Assembly (NCBI GenBank): GCA_002633005.1
Contig: NMRA01000303.1
Span: 4,949-68,948 of the forward strand
DNA from: Phoronis australis
Taxonomy: Eukaryota; Phoronida; Phoronidae
Direction of reading: 5' to 3'
DNA: 64,000 nt
Below the pieces are notes generated by a model, which had not been told where the DNA came from, made no database searches, and saw only the letters and a list, made by a program, of their open reading frames with translations. Shown here in pieces: positions 1-11,249 of this stretch (position 1 is the first letter of the stretch; each line of letters opens with the position of its first letter). A program made the translations under genes and the position numbers.

Positions 1-36
1 GGGGGGGGGGGGCTGTAGTAATAGCCGAGATTAGCC

Positions 37-97
37 GACTCAGGAATCGAACCCACGACCCCCATAAAACCGGCAAGCGTGATAACCATTCAGCTAA
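37..97 (-). repeat. tRNA-like SINE segment (copy 1)
   Basis: Read on the minus strand it has an A-box-like TAGCTGAATGG and a B box GGTTCGATTCC about 33 bases apart, as in RNA polymerase III promoters of tRNAs and tRNA-derived SINEs. I see no pairable acceptor stem, so it is not called as a working tRNA. The same sequence sits at the equivalent place in the second copy of the host element. Confidence 0.55.
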
Positions 98-617
98 TAG
101 GCAATTTCCCATTAGCGAGTAGCTATCAGAGGCTCATATGATTCACCGGAAGCACATCTACAACAGGGCTATAGTATGTAGTTACTTCAGAGCTGGGCCG
201 CCCATCGGCATGGGCGGTGTGCACCATAGGGGGCTGATGGTATTGTCCCCCCAAGTGCTGCTCTCCCCATAGTACCAGGTGTATATCTCCACTCTAATTT
301 GGCTGAAGACAATGATTCTCAAAAACATGATACCCTAAATGATCCTTACTGACTTCGCGTGACTTGACTTGGAGAACCATCAGCAAATGAAATTGCATTG
401 GGTCAACATGATGCTCAACTATTGCTGCTACACACACAACACCAAGAACAGTTGAATCAACAAATAGCCTACTGGGCAACATTCCAAAGAAATACCACCG
501 GCAACACTCAGCAATTGTTGACCGCGAGAACTATGGTGATTGCGAAAAAAGATCGTTATAGTTCAAGCACTGAGAAAGCGTCATGGATATAAGCCATAAA
601 TTATGAAGACAACTTAC

Positions 618-748
618 CTTTTCACAAGACCAGCTTCAAACTTCATGATATGTTTGTCGTCGGAGCAGCCGCCCTCAAAGTGGTCGGAGCATATTTCGGC
701 TCCGACAGATATGGCCGACTCGACAGTCATTTTACAATGACGAGCAGT
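618..748 (-). pseudogene. 3' part of a THAP exon, cut by satellite
   Basis: This matches the last 131 bases of the THAP exon at 20535-20782. It keeps the His-containing second half of the zinc-binding module (the CSDHF-type motif) and the same GT splice donor at 617-614. The N-terminal part of the domain, with the first Cys pair, is missing because the 60-bp satellite starts at 749. It cannot make a complete THAP domain. Confidence 0.7.
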
Positions 749-2790
749 ATCAGACCTGGTTTTGGCTTATTAACAGATACTAAAAACAACTGTCTGGCCT
801 GAAAGGATATCAAACCTGGTTTTGGATTATTAACAGATACTAGAAACAACTATCTGGCCTGAAAGGATATCAAACCCAGTTTTGGCTGATTAACAGATAC
901 TAAAAACAACTGACTGGACTGAAAGGATATCATACCTGGTTTTGGCTTATTAACAGATACTAAAAGCAGCTGTCTGGCCTGAAAGGATATCAAACCTGGT
1001 TTTGGCTTATTAACAGACCCTAAAAAACAACTGTCTGGCCTGAAGGGATATCAAACACGGTTTTGGCTTATTAACAGATACTAAAAACAACTGTCTGGCC
1101 TGAAAGGATATCAAACCCGGTTTTGGCTTATTAACAGATACTAAAAACAACTGTCTGGCCTGAAAGGATATCAAACCCTGTTTTGACTTATTAACAGGTA
1201 CTAAAAAACTGTTTCACATAAAAAGATATCAAACGCAGTTTTGGCTTATTAACAGATAACAAAAACAACTGTCAGGCCTGAATGAATATCAAACCTGGTT
1301 TTGGCTTATTAACAGATACCGAAACAACTGTCAGGCCTGAAAGGATATCAGACCTGGTATTGGCTTATTAACAGATACTAAAAACAACTGTCTGGCCTGA
1401 AAGGATATCAAACCTGCTTTTGGCTTATTAACAGATACTAAAACAACTGCCTGGCCTAAAAGAATATCAAACCTCATTTTGGCTTATTAACAGATACTAA
1501 AAACAACTGTCTTGCCTGAAAGGATATCAAACCTGGTTTTGGCTTATTAACAGATACTAAAAACAACTGTCTGGTCTGAAAGAATATCAAACCTGGTTTT
1601 GGCTTATTAACAGATACTATAAACAACTGTCTGGCCTGAAAGGATATCAAACCTGGTTTTGGCTTATTAACAGATACTAAAAACAACTGTCTGGCCTGAA
1701 GGGATATCAAACCTGGTTTTGGCTTATTAACAGATGCTAAAAACAACTGTCTGGCCTGAAAGGATATCAAACCTGGTTTTGGCTTATTAACACATACTAA
1801 AAACAACTCTCTGGCCTGAAAGGGTATCAAGCCTGGTTTTGGCTTATTAACAGATACCAAAAACAACTGTCTGCCCTGAAAGGATATCAAACCTGGTTTT
1901 GGCTTATTGACAGATAGTAAAAACAACTGTCTGGCCTGAAAGGATATCAAACCCGGTTTTGGCATATTACCAAAAACTAAAAACAATTGTCTGGGCTGAA
2001 AGGATATGAAACCTGGTTTTGGCTTATTAACAGATGCTAAAAACAACTGCCTGGCCTGAGAGGATATCAAACCTGGTGTTGGCTTATTAACAGATACTAA
2101 AAACAACTGTCTGGCAGAAAGGATATCAAACCCGGTTTTGGCTTATTAATAGATACTAAAAACAACTGTCTGGCCTGAAAGGATATCAAACCCAGTTTTC
2201 GCTTATTAACAGATACAAAAAAACTGTCTGGCATGAAAGGATATCAAACCTGTTTTTGGCTTATTAACAGATACTAAAAACAACTTCTGACCTGAAAGGA
2301 TATCAAACCCGGTTTTGGCTTATTAACAGATACTAAAAACAACTGTCTGGCCTGAAAGGATATCAAACCTGGTTTTGGCTTATAAACAGATACTAAAAAC
2401 AACTGTCTGGCCTGAAAGGATATCAAACCTGCTTTTGGCTTATTAACAGATACTAAAAACAACTGCCTGACCTAAAAGAACATCAAACCCGGTTTTGGCT
2501 TATCAACAGATACTAAAAACAACTGTCTGGCCTGAAAGGATATCAAACCTGATTTTGGCTTATTAACAGATACTGAAAACAATTGTCTGGACTGAAAGGA
2601 TGTGAAACCTGGTTTTGGCTTATTAACAGATTCTAAAAACAACTGCCTGGCCTGAGAGGATATCAAACCTGGTTTTGGCTTATAAACAGATACTAAAAAC
2701 AACTGTCTGGCCTGAAAGGATATCAAACCTGGTTTTGGCTTATTAACAGATACTAAAAACAACTGTCTGGCCTGAAAGGATATCAAACCC

Positions 2791-2942
2791 GCCTCCCGTT
2801 CAGTAACGCTAGGACCTAGCTTAAAAGCAAGACTTTGCGAGATTACGCGAGACATTGCCGTGTATTTTAAATAAGAGCGCGTGACCTTGACTAGCTTTTG
2901 GCTAGGTCCTAGCGTAGGTCCTAGCGTCTATTGAACGCACGC
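2791..2942 (+). mobile_element. About 152-bp MITE inside the satellite (copy 1)
   Basis: A non-satellite insert starting GCCTCCCGTTCAGTAACG and ending in the inverse CTAGGTCCTAGCG...TTGAACG. The ends are imperfect inverted repeats containing repeated CTAGGACCTA blocks. The satellite phase resumes on either side with CCCG at both junctions, which could be a short target duplication. The same element, in reverse orientation and interrupted by a hAT element, lies at 34437-37120. Confidence 0.75.
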
Positions 2943-4440
2943 CCGGTTTTTGCTTATTAACAGAATGATACTAAGAACAACTGTCTGGCCTGAAAGGATA
3001 TCAAACCCAGTTTTGGCTTATTAACAGATACTAAAAACAACTGTCTGGCCTGAAAGGATATCAAACCCGGTTTTGGCTTATTAACAGATACAAAAAAACT
3101 GTCTGGCCTGAAAAGATATCAAACCCAGTTTTGGCTTATTAACAGATACTAAAAACAACTGTCTGGTCTGAAAGGATATCAAACCTGGTTTTGGCTTATT
3201 AACAGATACTAAAAACAACTGTCTGGCCTGAAAGGATATCAAACCTGATTTTGGCTTATTAACAGATACTAAAAACAACTGTCTGGCCTGAAGGGATATC
3301 AAACCTGGTTTTGGCTTATTAACAGATGCTAAAAACAATTGTCTGGCCTGAAAGGATATCAAACCTGGTTTTGGCTTATTAACACATACTAAAAACAACT
3401 CTCTGGCCTGAAAGGGTATCAAACCTGGTTTTGGCTTATTAACAGATACCAAAAACAACTGTCTGCCCTGAAAGGATATCAAACCTGGTTTTGGCTTATT
3501 AACAGATACTAAAAACAACTTCTGACCTGAAAGGATATCAAACCCGGTTTTGGCTTATTAACAGATACTAAAAACAACTGTCTGGCCTGAAAGGATATCA
3601 AACGTGGTTTTGGCTTATAAACAGATACTAAAAACAACTGTCTTGCCTGAAAGGATATCAAACCTGGTTTTGGCTTATTAACAGATACTAAAAACAACTG
3701 CCTGCCTGAGAGGATATCAAACCTGGTGTTGGCTTATTAACAGATACTAAAAACAACTGTCTGGCAGAAAGGATATCAAACCCGGTTTTGGCTTATTAAT
3801 AGATACTATAAACAACTGTCTGGCCTGAAAGGATATCAAACCCAGTTTTCGCTTATTAACAGATACAAAAAAACTGTCTGGCATGAAAGGATATCAAACC
3901 TGGTTTTGGCTTATTAACAGATACTAAAAACAACTTCTGACCTGAAAGGATATCAAACCCGGTTTTGGCTTATTAACAGATACTAAAAACAACTGTCTGG
4001 CCTGAAAGGATATCAAACCTGGTTTTGGCTTATAAACAGATACTAAAAACAACTGTCTGGCCTGAAAGGATATCAAACCTGCTTTTGGCTTATTAACAGA
4101 TACTAAAAACAACTGCCTGACCTAAAAGAACATCAAACCCGGTTTTGGCTTATCAACAGATACTAAAAACAACTGTCTGGCCTGAAAGGATATCAAACCT
4201 GATTTTGGCTTATTAACAGATACTGAAAACAATTGTCTGGACTGAAAGGATGTGAAACCTGGTTTTGGCTTATTAACAGATTCTAAAAACAACTGCCTGG
4301 CCTGAGAGGATATCAAACCTGGTTTTGGCTTATAAACAGATACTAAAAACAACTGTCTGGCCTGAAAGGATATCAAACCTGGTTTTGGCTTATTAACAGA
4401 TACTAAAAACAACTGTCTGGCCTGAAAGGATATCAAACCC

Positions 4441-4592
4441 GCCTCCCGTTCAGTAACGCTAGGACCTAGCTTAAAAGCAAGACTTTGCGAGATTACGCGA
4501 GACATTGCCGTGTATTTTAAATAAGAGCGCGTGACCTTGACTAGCTTTTGGCTAGGTCCTAGCGTAGGTCCTAGCGTCTATTGAACGCACGC
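4441..4592 (+). mobile_element. About 152-bp MITE inside the satellite (copy 2)
   Basis: Essentially identical to the insert at 2791-2942 and at the same position relative to flanking satellite units, 1650 bp away. The two copies therefore arose by duplication of a long satellite block that already carried the MITE, not by two insertions. Confidence 0.8.
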
Positions 4593-5319
4593 CCGGTTTT
4601 TGCTTATTAACAGAATGATACTAAGAACAACTGTCTGGCCTGAAAGGATATCAAACCCAGTTTTGGCTTATTAACAGATACTAAAAACAACTGTCTGGCC
4701 TGAAAGGATATCAAACCTGGTTTTGGCTTATTAACAGCTACTAAAAACAACTGTCTGGCCTGAAAGGATATCAAACCCAGTTTTGGCTTATTAACAAATA
4801 CTAAAAACAACTGTCTGGCCTGAAAATATATCTAACCTGGTTTTGGCTTATTAACAGATACTAAAAACAACTGTCTTGCCTGAAAGGATAACAAACCCGG
4901 TTTTGGCGTATTAACACATACTAAAAACAACTGTCTGGCCTGAAAGGATATCAAACCCGGTTTTGGATTATTAACAGATACTAAAAACATCTTGCTTAGC
5001 CAGTTTTCTGGAACAAAATAATGCTCTGTAACAATAGAAAACCTTCAACTTTTTTAGGAAAATTTGAAATCTCCTTTCAAAGTCTGCCAAATGGGCCAAC
5101 TCTTTTAGCGACATACACGGCAACTGTGGGGAACAGACCACCCACACGATCAAGGAGCATAATGTCCAAGTTGTGAGACAGGGGTTATGTGTTTCTAGTT
5201 AATGCCTGCGTTTATCTTCCAAGATTGTCGCTAATGATGCATTACCAGCTAACAAAACGAGGATTGCTTGAAATCATCTCAACAGGGTTTAGTATCCTTT
5301 TAAGTAACGATCGTGAAAT

Positions 5320-5487
5320 AGGCACTAGGTAGCCAAAGAGCCTATGCCAGTTATACTAAACAGGCACTAGGTAGCCAAAGAGCCTATACCAGTTTTACTA
5401 AACAAGCACTAGGTAGTCAAAGAGCCTATACCAGTTATACTAAACAGGCACTAGGTAGTCAAAGAGCATATACCAGTTATACTAAAC
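5320..5487. repeat. 42-bp minisatellite, 4 units
   Basis: Four tandem units built on AGGCACTAGGTAGCCAAAGA followed by GCCTATACCAGTTATACTAA and AC, with a few substitutions between units. Confidence 0.9.
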
Positions 5488-5886
5488 TCACAGATCACTT
5501 ATCGTTAGGAGACTAGTATCAAATTGTTCCTTAGTCTCTGGGTTTGGAAAGAATTGTCATTTCGCCATAGCTTGAAGTCTGAACTCGAAAAATAGAGTTC
5601 TAGTTTTACTCGAAATCTCGAGTTATTACTGAGTTTTTAGCTCGCATCTAGTGGTCATCAAGTGCAAACTTGGACTAGAAACTCATCTGCGTAGACCACA
5701 ATGCACTCGAGCACAGAATATTAGACACGTATCATTGTTCTCACTAAAGAAGAAAGGAAAATGTTATAAATAATTTCGAGTTCGATTACGAGTTGAAAGA
5801 TTTGACCCCAGCCACATGACATCTAATTGAAGTTAGATTGACTGAATGGCTGAACTTTACACAGATTAGCACAAATGAACATCTAC
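5488..5886. other. No gene recognised
   Basis: No coding stretch or repeat structure was recognised here apart from scattered CGAG-rich words. It lies directly downstream (minus strand) of the ion-channel exon and is presumably intron. Confidence 0.4.
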
Positions 5887-6093
5887 CTGTACGTCAAATG
5901 GAAAGTCATCGAGTTCTAGGTTTTCAACAAAACTCCCTCTGATTCTCCTGTTTTCACAGACATAGGCTTCTCCTTTGGCATTCAGTGCGATCTGGTGTGA
6001 AATAGTTTCCTTGCATTCCCCTATAGTGTTCTCGACAAATATTTTTGGGTCCCAGTATTCGCTCTTGATTATCGCGCTCGATAAGTCAGACAC
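5887..6093 (-). CDS. Exon of a Cys-loop (pentameric) ligand-gated ion channel-like protein
   Basis: A 207-base, 69-codon internal exon in phase 0 on both sides. It is bounded by a TTCCAG acceptor (just above 6093) and a CAG|GTAGAT donor at 5887. Its product ends in LELDDFPFDVQ, preceded by RRIRGSFVENL. The FPFDxQ motif is the hallmark of the extracellular ligand-binding domain in pentameric ligand-gated channels, where it lies in the Cys-loop region; a WDP motif lies near residue 14, as in that family. The canonical Cys before FPFD is absent (Leu-Asp-Asp instead), which resembles the Cys-less channel-like proteins common in invertebrates. A residue of this domain would sit outside the plasma membrane. 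The other exons, including the four membrane helices, were not found. They should lie on the minus strand on either side, possibly beyond the left edge. Ligand and ion selectivity cannot be inferred. Confidence 0.65.
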
Positions 6094-6974
6094 CTGGAAT
6101 ATAAATAAACAGTGATACTGCTCTGTTAGCCTCGATGCACTGTTAATGCAACTGCCACATTTCAACTTGCCGGAGGATCGCGAAAAAGTTTCCATTTACA
6201 GTTGCTGACGATGGGCACTCTTTCGGAAATCTCCGGGATAAAAAGGTGTCGGATTGCACAATCGCTGTCTACTGGCTTAATTTGGTCAGATCTCTAGTCA
6301 CAATGAATATTATTTGCATTTTACCCAAGATGTTGATGGAACAGAACGGGTTTTGCCAGCAATGTGTTTTAAATATGGAGTTTCAAGTGCGTTCAAACAA
6401 ATGCGTGCAATATTTGAGGCAAGTTAGACCCGTAGCATTTTTGCCCATAGTGTCAGTAAACACGGCAACAAGTTCGGTGTGTGCCAGTTTTGTGGTCACA
6501 AAATATCTAGCAGTAAAACGTTTGTACTGATGAACAGAAATTTGGTAGCAAATTGATAAAATCGATAGGAATGAATATGATGATGTAACAATATTAACTT
6601 TTAAGTTGTTACGTGTAGGCTGGTGAATATTTTGAACTTGTTCATTCTACTCTTAGTTAAATCCATTTTACCAACCTCAGCATCCTCTTATTTAAAAGCT
6701 AATCAAATCATGCTCTATTGATTTCAACCAAAGTTGGATTTGTCATCTGCACTTGCTCAATTAGTTGCTTCCTGAGCCAAAGACGACTAGGCTAAACAAG
6801 GATTTTGTGACTCGAACCTGTTCTTTTTTCTACACAATGGATGGGTATTTCTCTCAAGCATTACAGTCACGCTTGCCGATTGAGCAGGAATGGCTGTAAT
6901 TATTTTTTGAAGTTGGTATATGCGTTTGAAGCCTGGCCTCGTTTACGTAGCATGATAGTGTTTCAACTGAAAGC
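6094..6974. other. No gene recognised (probable intron)
   Basis: Upstream of the channel exon on the minus strand. Short open frames occur on both strands, but none has splice support or a motif I recognise. Confidence 0.35.
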
Positions 6975-7095
6975 TTCAGTTAAAGAGACATTATAGGCGA
7001 GAAAAGTGATTTTCCAAGATCAGTCTCAGCACGGAATCAAACCTGGAACCCCGCGGTAACAGTCTATTGCTCTATTGGCGGAGCTAAACTTCCCT
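6975..7095 (-). repeat. tRNA-related SINE, family B
   Basis: On the minus strand a B-box-like AGGTTTGATTCCG is followed by a conserved tail, AAAATCACTTTTC(T/C)(C/T)GCCT, then TAATG and a CTTTA end. The same tail and B box occur on the plus strand at 58049-58138, which defines a dispersed family. Confidence 0.6.
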
Positions 7096-8146
7096 CGATT
7101 TCCAAATACGCTCACGGTTATGTAGTATCCCAAAAAATATCCAAAATTAGGCAAATTTTGGAACATCACATCTCACAAATGGGATTTTTATGAAAGTTTC
7201 AGACATTATAACTTATGCTATGTAGTCCAAAACTATTTTAGGAATTGTTTTAAAATTTTTCAGTTGTGCATGAGGGGCTATCAAATAACAAGACTTTTTG
7301 ACTTTTATGAAAAAGTCAATTGTGTATAATAAAAGACAGGATAATTTAGAAAAGTGATGCAGCATTTTTGATATTTCATCTTGAACATTTATTTCAAACA
7401 AAATTTGGTCACGTTATTGAAACCGGTGTTCTGCAATTGACATTCATGAAACTTCCTTTTTTGCTGACTTTTGCTAAAAAGGCATGGTCACGTGAACCAA
7501 TTTTAACTGTCAAATTGGTAAACGGTCAAAAGTCGAGTTTTGTAAGTTTTCTACTCTCAGAAAATACATACTTTTGTTAGATTAAAATAGTTGTATTGAT
7601 AAAGTCGTACACAGCCTAAAAGCGTATTTAACTGGTCACCAACAGTTATCCCAGCGACCTGGCAGACAATTTGGCAATAGAATCACAAAGACATTGCATT
7701 TTGTTGTTTCATAACATTTCTTGGCCAAGGCTCATAACTTCAAAAAGTCTATCCCGTCCAACATTAATCCCAAAAAATGCGTTTTGGCCGTAAAATTGAC
7801 AATGTCTCTTTAAAGTTTTCTAAGTTGGCCTAGGCAGTGTTTAGCAAATTACCGATGAAACATCGTCAAGTCGAGGTTCCCGCCATTTACACTTGATCAG
7901 GACGTCAGCCGAAAACTGTTCTCGTATTGTGTCGATTTCACCCAGTTTCACGAACAAGACACACACCTCGACGGTTCGCTGCAAGAGAGGTAACAGCAAT
8001 TTAAACATTGGGCTGCGTTCTGTAGAACAAATTTCTTGTGAGAAAAGCTAGATCGAGTCAGACTGAGCGAGATATCGTCATGCGAAGCATGTGATCACAC
8101 TAGTTTTACTCGCGAGTGTATTGTGTCTTCAGATTGCAGTGTTTAA
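7096..8146. other. No gene recognised; contains one dispersed-repeat segment
   Basis: AT-rich sequence without supported exons. Around 8040-8135 lies a segment (AAAAGC-AGATC...GTGATCAC...ACTCGCGAGTG) related to two segments at 29360-29440 and 29524-29620. The right border is the TTAA next to the Kolobok-like element. Confidence 0.4.
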
Positions 8147-8309
8147 AGGAGAATGCCACCCGATTTAATTTTTCTTTTCACCGTCTTGATCGCTCTAATT
8201 CCACATCGCCTCTTATACGATCGATGTCACCTTGCCGAGAGGTGTCGCCTTAACCTGTGAGGAAGGTGAGAAGCGACGCAGCGACGTCAGTGGTTCGTCT
8301 GCAGAGTGA

Positions 8310-8540
8310 ATGCCGCTACATTGCGGTGCAGCATCGGTTCCCGATTGTCCGAACTATGAAGCTGCTAAGAAAGCGGGTATATCGTTTAGTCGACTTCCTC
8401 GAGAGCCCGAAATGCTTAGAAAGTGACTGGCGGTAGTGAAGAGTGAAAGGTATGCTGCTAATAGCAAGTATGAGGACGTGAAACATCTCCGTGTCTGTAG
8501 CCAGCATTTCGTCGACAGTAATTTCTCTGACGAATTCCGG
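8310..8540 (+). pseudogene. THAP domain pseudogene of the Kolobok-like element
   Basis: Reading from ATG at 8310 gives a THAP-like C2CH module: early Cys residues, a SFSRLP segment around residues 25-30, a basic LRK stretch at 36-38, and a CSQHF motif matching the conserved C-x2-H-F near the end. Codon 39 is TGA (8424-8426) where family members have the invariant Trp, so translation would stop before the zinc site is complete. In the related copy at 59769-60005 the codon at this place is TGG, which supports a point mutation here. THAP domains bind specific DNA; in Kolobok elements they presumably recognise element ends. The frame loses similarity after about 8540. Confidence 0.7.
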
Positions 8541-9270
8541 CTTACCAAAGAACTATCCATACGTTCCGTTGCCTGTGCATGTTCACGGCGCCTCTCTAGT
8601 ATTGCTTGATCAGTGTATTCCGGTTCGAACTGATAGCCTGTGAAACCTAACGATTCATCTGTGAAGACTTCGTCGGATGAGCTTTTGACTAACTCGGGAT
8701 TGGCCCCGGCGACTTGCAATGTAGACGTTTATTATTCTGCGCCCTTTTTCAAAATGAATTATTCTCATCCTGAAATGATCCTAACCAATGCAGCTTATAT
8801 GAAACTGAAAAAAGTTTGTCTCATTAGACATTATTTGTAATGCCTTGGAGTGCTCGTGAGTGCAGATGTTTTGAGAAACCAGTAAGGAATAAACCACTGC
8901 GTTACAGGTTTTTGATGCCGGCAACAAAGGTAGGCAACGAGGCCGTGTGAGCGCATGCTAATTCAGTATTTGCTGACAGAAAGCTGTTGTGAAACAATAC
9001 GATTTTATATGCTATTGTCACATGTTAGGGGAATCTTTATTTAGAAATACAAATACATTATTCAAATCATTGTTGCTGTACAACCTTTGCCCTGACGATC
9101 TGTGGAAGGGGAACCCGCCTTCGCAACACCGTCAACTGAGTAGATTTTCAGTTTCGTTACGGGCTAATTCACATAAATAATTACGTGCACATTATTTCTT
9201 TGGCTCACTATTATAGTCCTTTTCGTGACTGGACATTTAGTATCCAACTCAAGCTGGTTTATGTTCGTGC

Positions 9271-9385
9271 CAGTCCCGGCGGCCGCGACGGGCCTGGTCG
9301 GGTTCCAAGCCACTGGCCGGGATAACGAGTCAGTCCGACCGCGGCGGGCCTGATCGGGTTCCGAGCCACTGGCCGGGATAACAAG
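9271..9385. repeat. GC-rich 55-60-bp tandem duplication
   Basis: Two units containing GGGCCTG(G/A)TCGGGTTCC and AGCCACTGGCCGGGATAACA-type sequence lie head to tail. The related transposon copy has only one unit (near 59010-59055), so the duplication arose in this copy or its lineage. Confidence 0.8.
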
Positions 9386-9872
9386 CGTTTTGTGTGTTTA
9401 GAACTCAAAAAATCACAAGGTTAGTATAAACAACACAGATATAGGTTCTCATGTCCGGAAGAATACTTCGAATTTATCTTCGAACTGACCCCAAACTCCT
9501 GCTACGGACCTTGGTAAATTGACCTGCCGAACTGTGTAGGCTACGGTGTGTCTAAATAAACAGTAAATCCGAAACAGCGAAATAAAACAACACGTTTTTA
9601 TAAGAACTCTGTGTATTTTTAAGGGTTTTACATCGAAGTTTGATGATTTATTGGTGTTAAACGATGAATTCAAGCGATAAGCTGACACCACTAACCCGTG
9701 TTGAGAACTGTTGAAAAGACTGCGTGTGAAACCAATTACGTCATTGGATAATTTCAACACCTTCGTCTGCCGTCAGGTGTCAGGTAACGCAGCCGAACCT
9801 GCCGTTATCGAGTAGAACTATTCGATCTAAATTGATACAAAATGGGTTTTTTGCGTGGCATTCTCCTTTAAA

Positions 9873-10238
9873 GTCAAGCCTTGAACACTACATGGCTTTC
9901 ATTTATGTAGTGGATGGCGTTAACTGCTCATGAACTTTTCGGCCACTACGATATGTTCGTAGGCATACACGCGCATTCACTGAGAATGCGAAAGTATTTG
10001 ACTCCTTATATCCCATCTGTATACATTTGATATAAGGGACATTCCACATTAGTTAACGATTAGGCATATTTCTAAAATGAGCGACAACGATTTCTGTCAC
10101 AACTTGTAGCACCTTCGGAACATCTTTGATCTATAACTTTTAATACATGGGCCACTTGTACAGAACTGCTGGGATAGACAACTCATGTACCAGCTAGGCA
10201 ACGATATTTTGAAGGGAACATGCATCTATATGAATAAA
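9873..10238. other. No gene recognised
   Basis: Unique-looking sequence between the Kolobok-like element and a microsatellite; no motif or splice-supported exon seen. Confidence 0.35.
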
Positions 10239-10314
10239 AATGATAATAATAACGATAACGATAATAATAATAATGATATAAATAATAATGATAATGATAA
10301 TGATAATACTAATC
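10239..10314. repeat. AAT/GAT microsatellite
   Basis: Impure trinucleotide run of ATA, ATG and AAC-type triplets. Confidence 0.9.
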
Positions 10315-11249
10315 ATTTTAATTTCATTTTTTAAAGGTGTGGTATACTCTTCCCTTTTGCCAAAATGTCAATCATTTATCACAACAAAATTGGTCTCTTG
10401 TTGTTCCTTACTCGAGATTGAGAAGAACTGGCAACTCGTTATTGCTTCAGTTCGTACTCCCAAAGCTTGATCGCCATACCAGGTTAGTTTCTGTCGCCAA
10501 ACCAGTGAGGTGGTCGCAGTATTCACAGGTGTTTTGTTGTAACCAATTTCAGTCCAAACAAAGAATAAGAGCTCTATGACGTTACTGTGGAAGAATTTTT
10601 TTGATATCAGGGCCCGGGGTATAAAGTCTGTATTCGAAACCCGATTCTAAAATTTTGTAAGTTGTATGACAGGTTTGGAGTAAATGTACAAATTTGTATT
10701 GGCTTCATGTGGTGTAATTGTTTAAAGTGATATTAAACCGTGTTTTGATGATTTCAACCAATCCTCCTCTGAACGATGACACTTCAGGAATCAACTAAAA
10801 AACTAATAATCTCTATGTCACAGGTTGGATATTATGATTCTTGGGCAGAGGTCTCACTACTGAGCCGTCGTCTAATTCACTGAAAGTGTAGATCACGCTT
10901 GCTCGTTTAGCAGATTTTGAAGGGAGTTTTCACATTTTCCTCCAAACTTTTGGGTTGTCGAGGATTACAGATCAGTGTTTTGTTTCAGAGAATTTGATGG
11001 AAACGTCGTTTCAGTATTTCTTAATAGGCCAAAACCCGGTTTGGTATCCTTTTAAGTTTCTATTCTGAGTTTGTAGAATAGACTTTGGGGCCAGAACATA
11101 GTTTGAGGCTGCATTAATGTATCATACAGCAAACAGGCTCACATACTCCGTATACAAACCTGTTTTAGTGCCTTTTGACAACAGCAATCAAAATGAATAT
11201 CTGTGACGTCATTGGTTCTTATATAACAGACGTGAAATACATTGAAATG
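10315..11249. other. No gene recognised
   Basis: Nothing supported. Near 11035-11050 the words AAACCCGGTTTGGTATCCTTT loosely resemble the 60-bp satellite core, but there is no tandem structure. Confidence 0.35.

Larger units (their letters stand above)
1..748 (-). mobile_element. Truncated copy of the THAP/P2RX7_C TTAA element
   Basis: This stretch aligns without net gaps to 19918-20665 at a constant offset of 19917, with only scattered substitutions. It is therefore a second copy of the middle-right part of the element at 16065-21052. It contains the tRNA-like SINE (37-97) and the end of the THAP exon (618-748). Homology stops abruptly at 748, where the 60-bp satellite begins. The left side runs off the window, and the first 12 bases are a pure G run at the sequence edge that may be an assembly artefact. 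Confidence 0.8.
749..4989. repeat. 60-bp satellite array with higher-order structure
   Basis: About 65 to 70 units of a 60-bp repeat with core CAAACCTGGTTTTGGCTTAT and a second conserved block CAACTGTCTGGCCTGAAAGG. Units are mostly exactly 60 bp, with short indels and point variants. A larger pattern is overlaid: roughly 2050-3090 recurs at 3700-4740, offset 1650 bp, nearly identical in places (2472-2855 and 4122-4505). 1690-1880 also resembles 3290-3480. Because 60 is divisible by 3, long open frames appear on the minus strand as a 20-residue repeat; I treat these as a by-product of the period. Confidence 0.95.
8147..9868 (+). mobile_element. Kolobok-like DNA transposon, copy 1 (1722 bp)
   Basis: It begins AGGAGAATGCCACC and ends with the inverse GGCATTCTCCT. 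It is flanked by TTAA on both sides (8143-8146 and 9869-9872). TTAA target duplications plus a THAP domain are characteristic of the Kolobok superfamily. It carries a broken THAP frame (8310-8540) but no transposase I can recognise, so it is non-autonomous. A diverged copy lies at 58538-60169 in reverse orientation. Compared with that copy it has an extra GC-rich tandem duplication at 9271-9385. Confidence 0.8.

Noticed and set aside
1474-4810. Long minus-strand open frames with a 20-residue repeat (LVSVNKPKPGLISFQARQLF)
   Set aside because: They arise because the 60-bp satellite unit is a multiple of 3 and lacks a stop in one frame. Indels break the frame repeatedly, and there is no signal peptide, splice site or flanking coding sequence.
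5320-5487. CRISPR-like array
   Set aside because: Contiguous tandem repeats without unique spacers in a eukaryotic context; the same applies to the other minisatellites.
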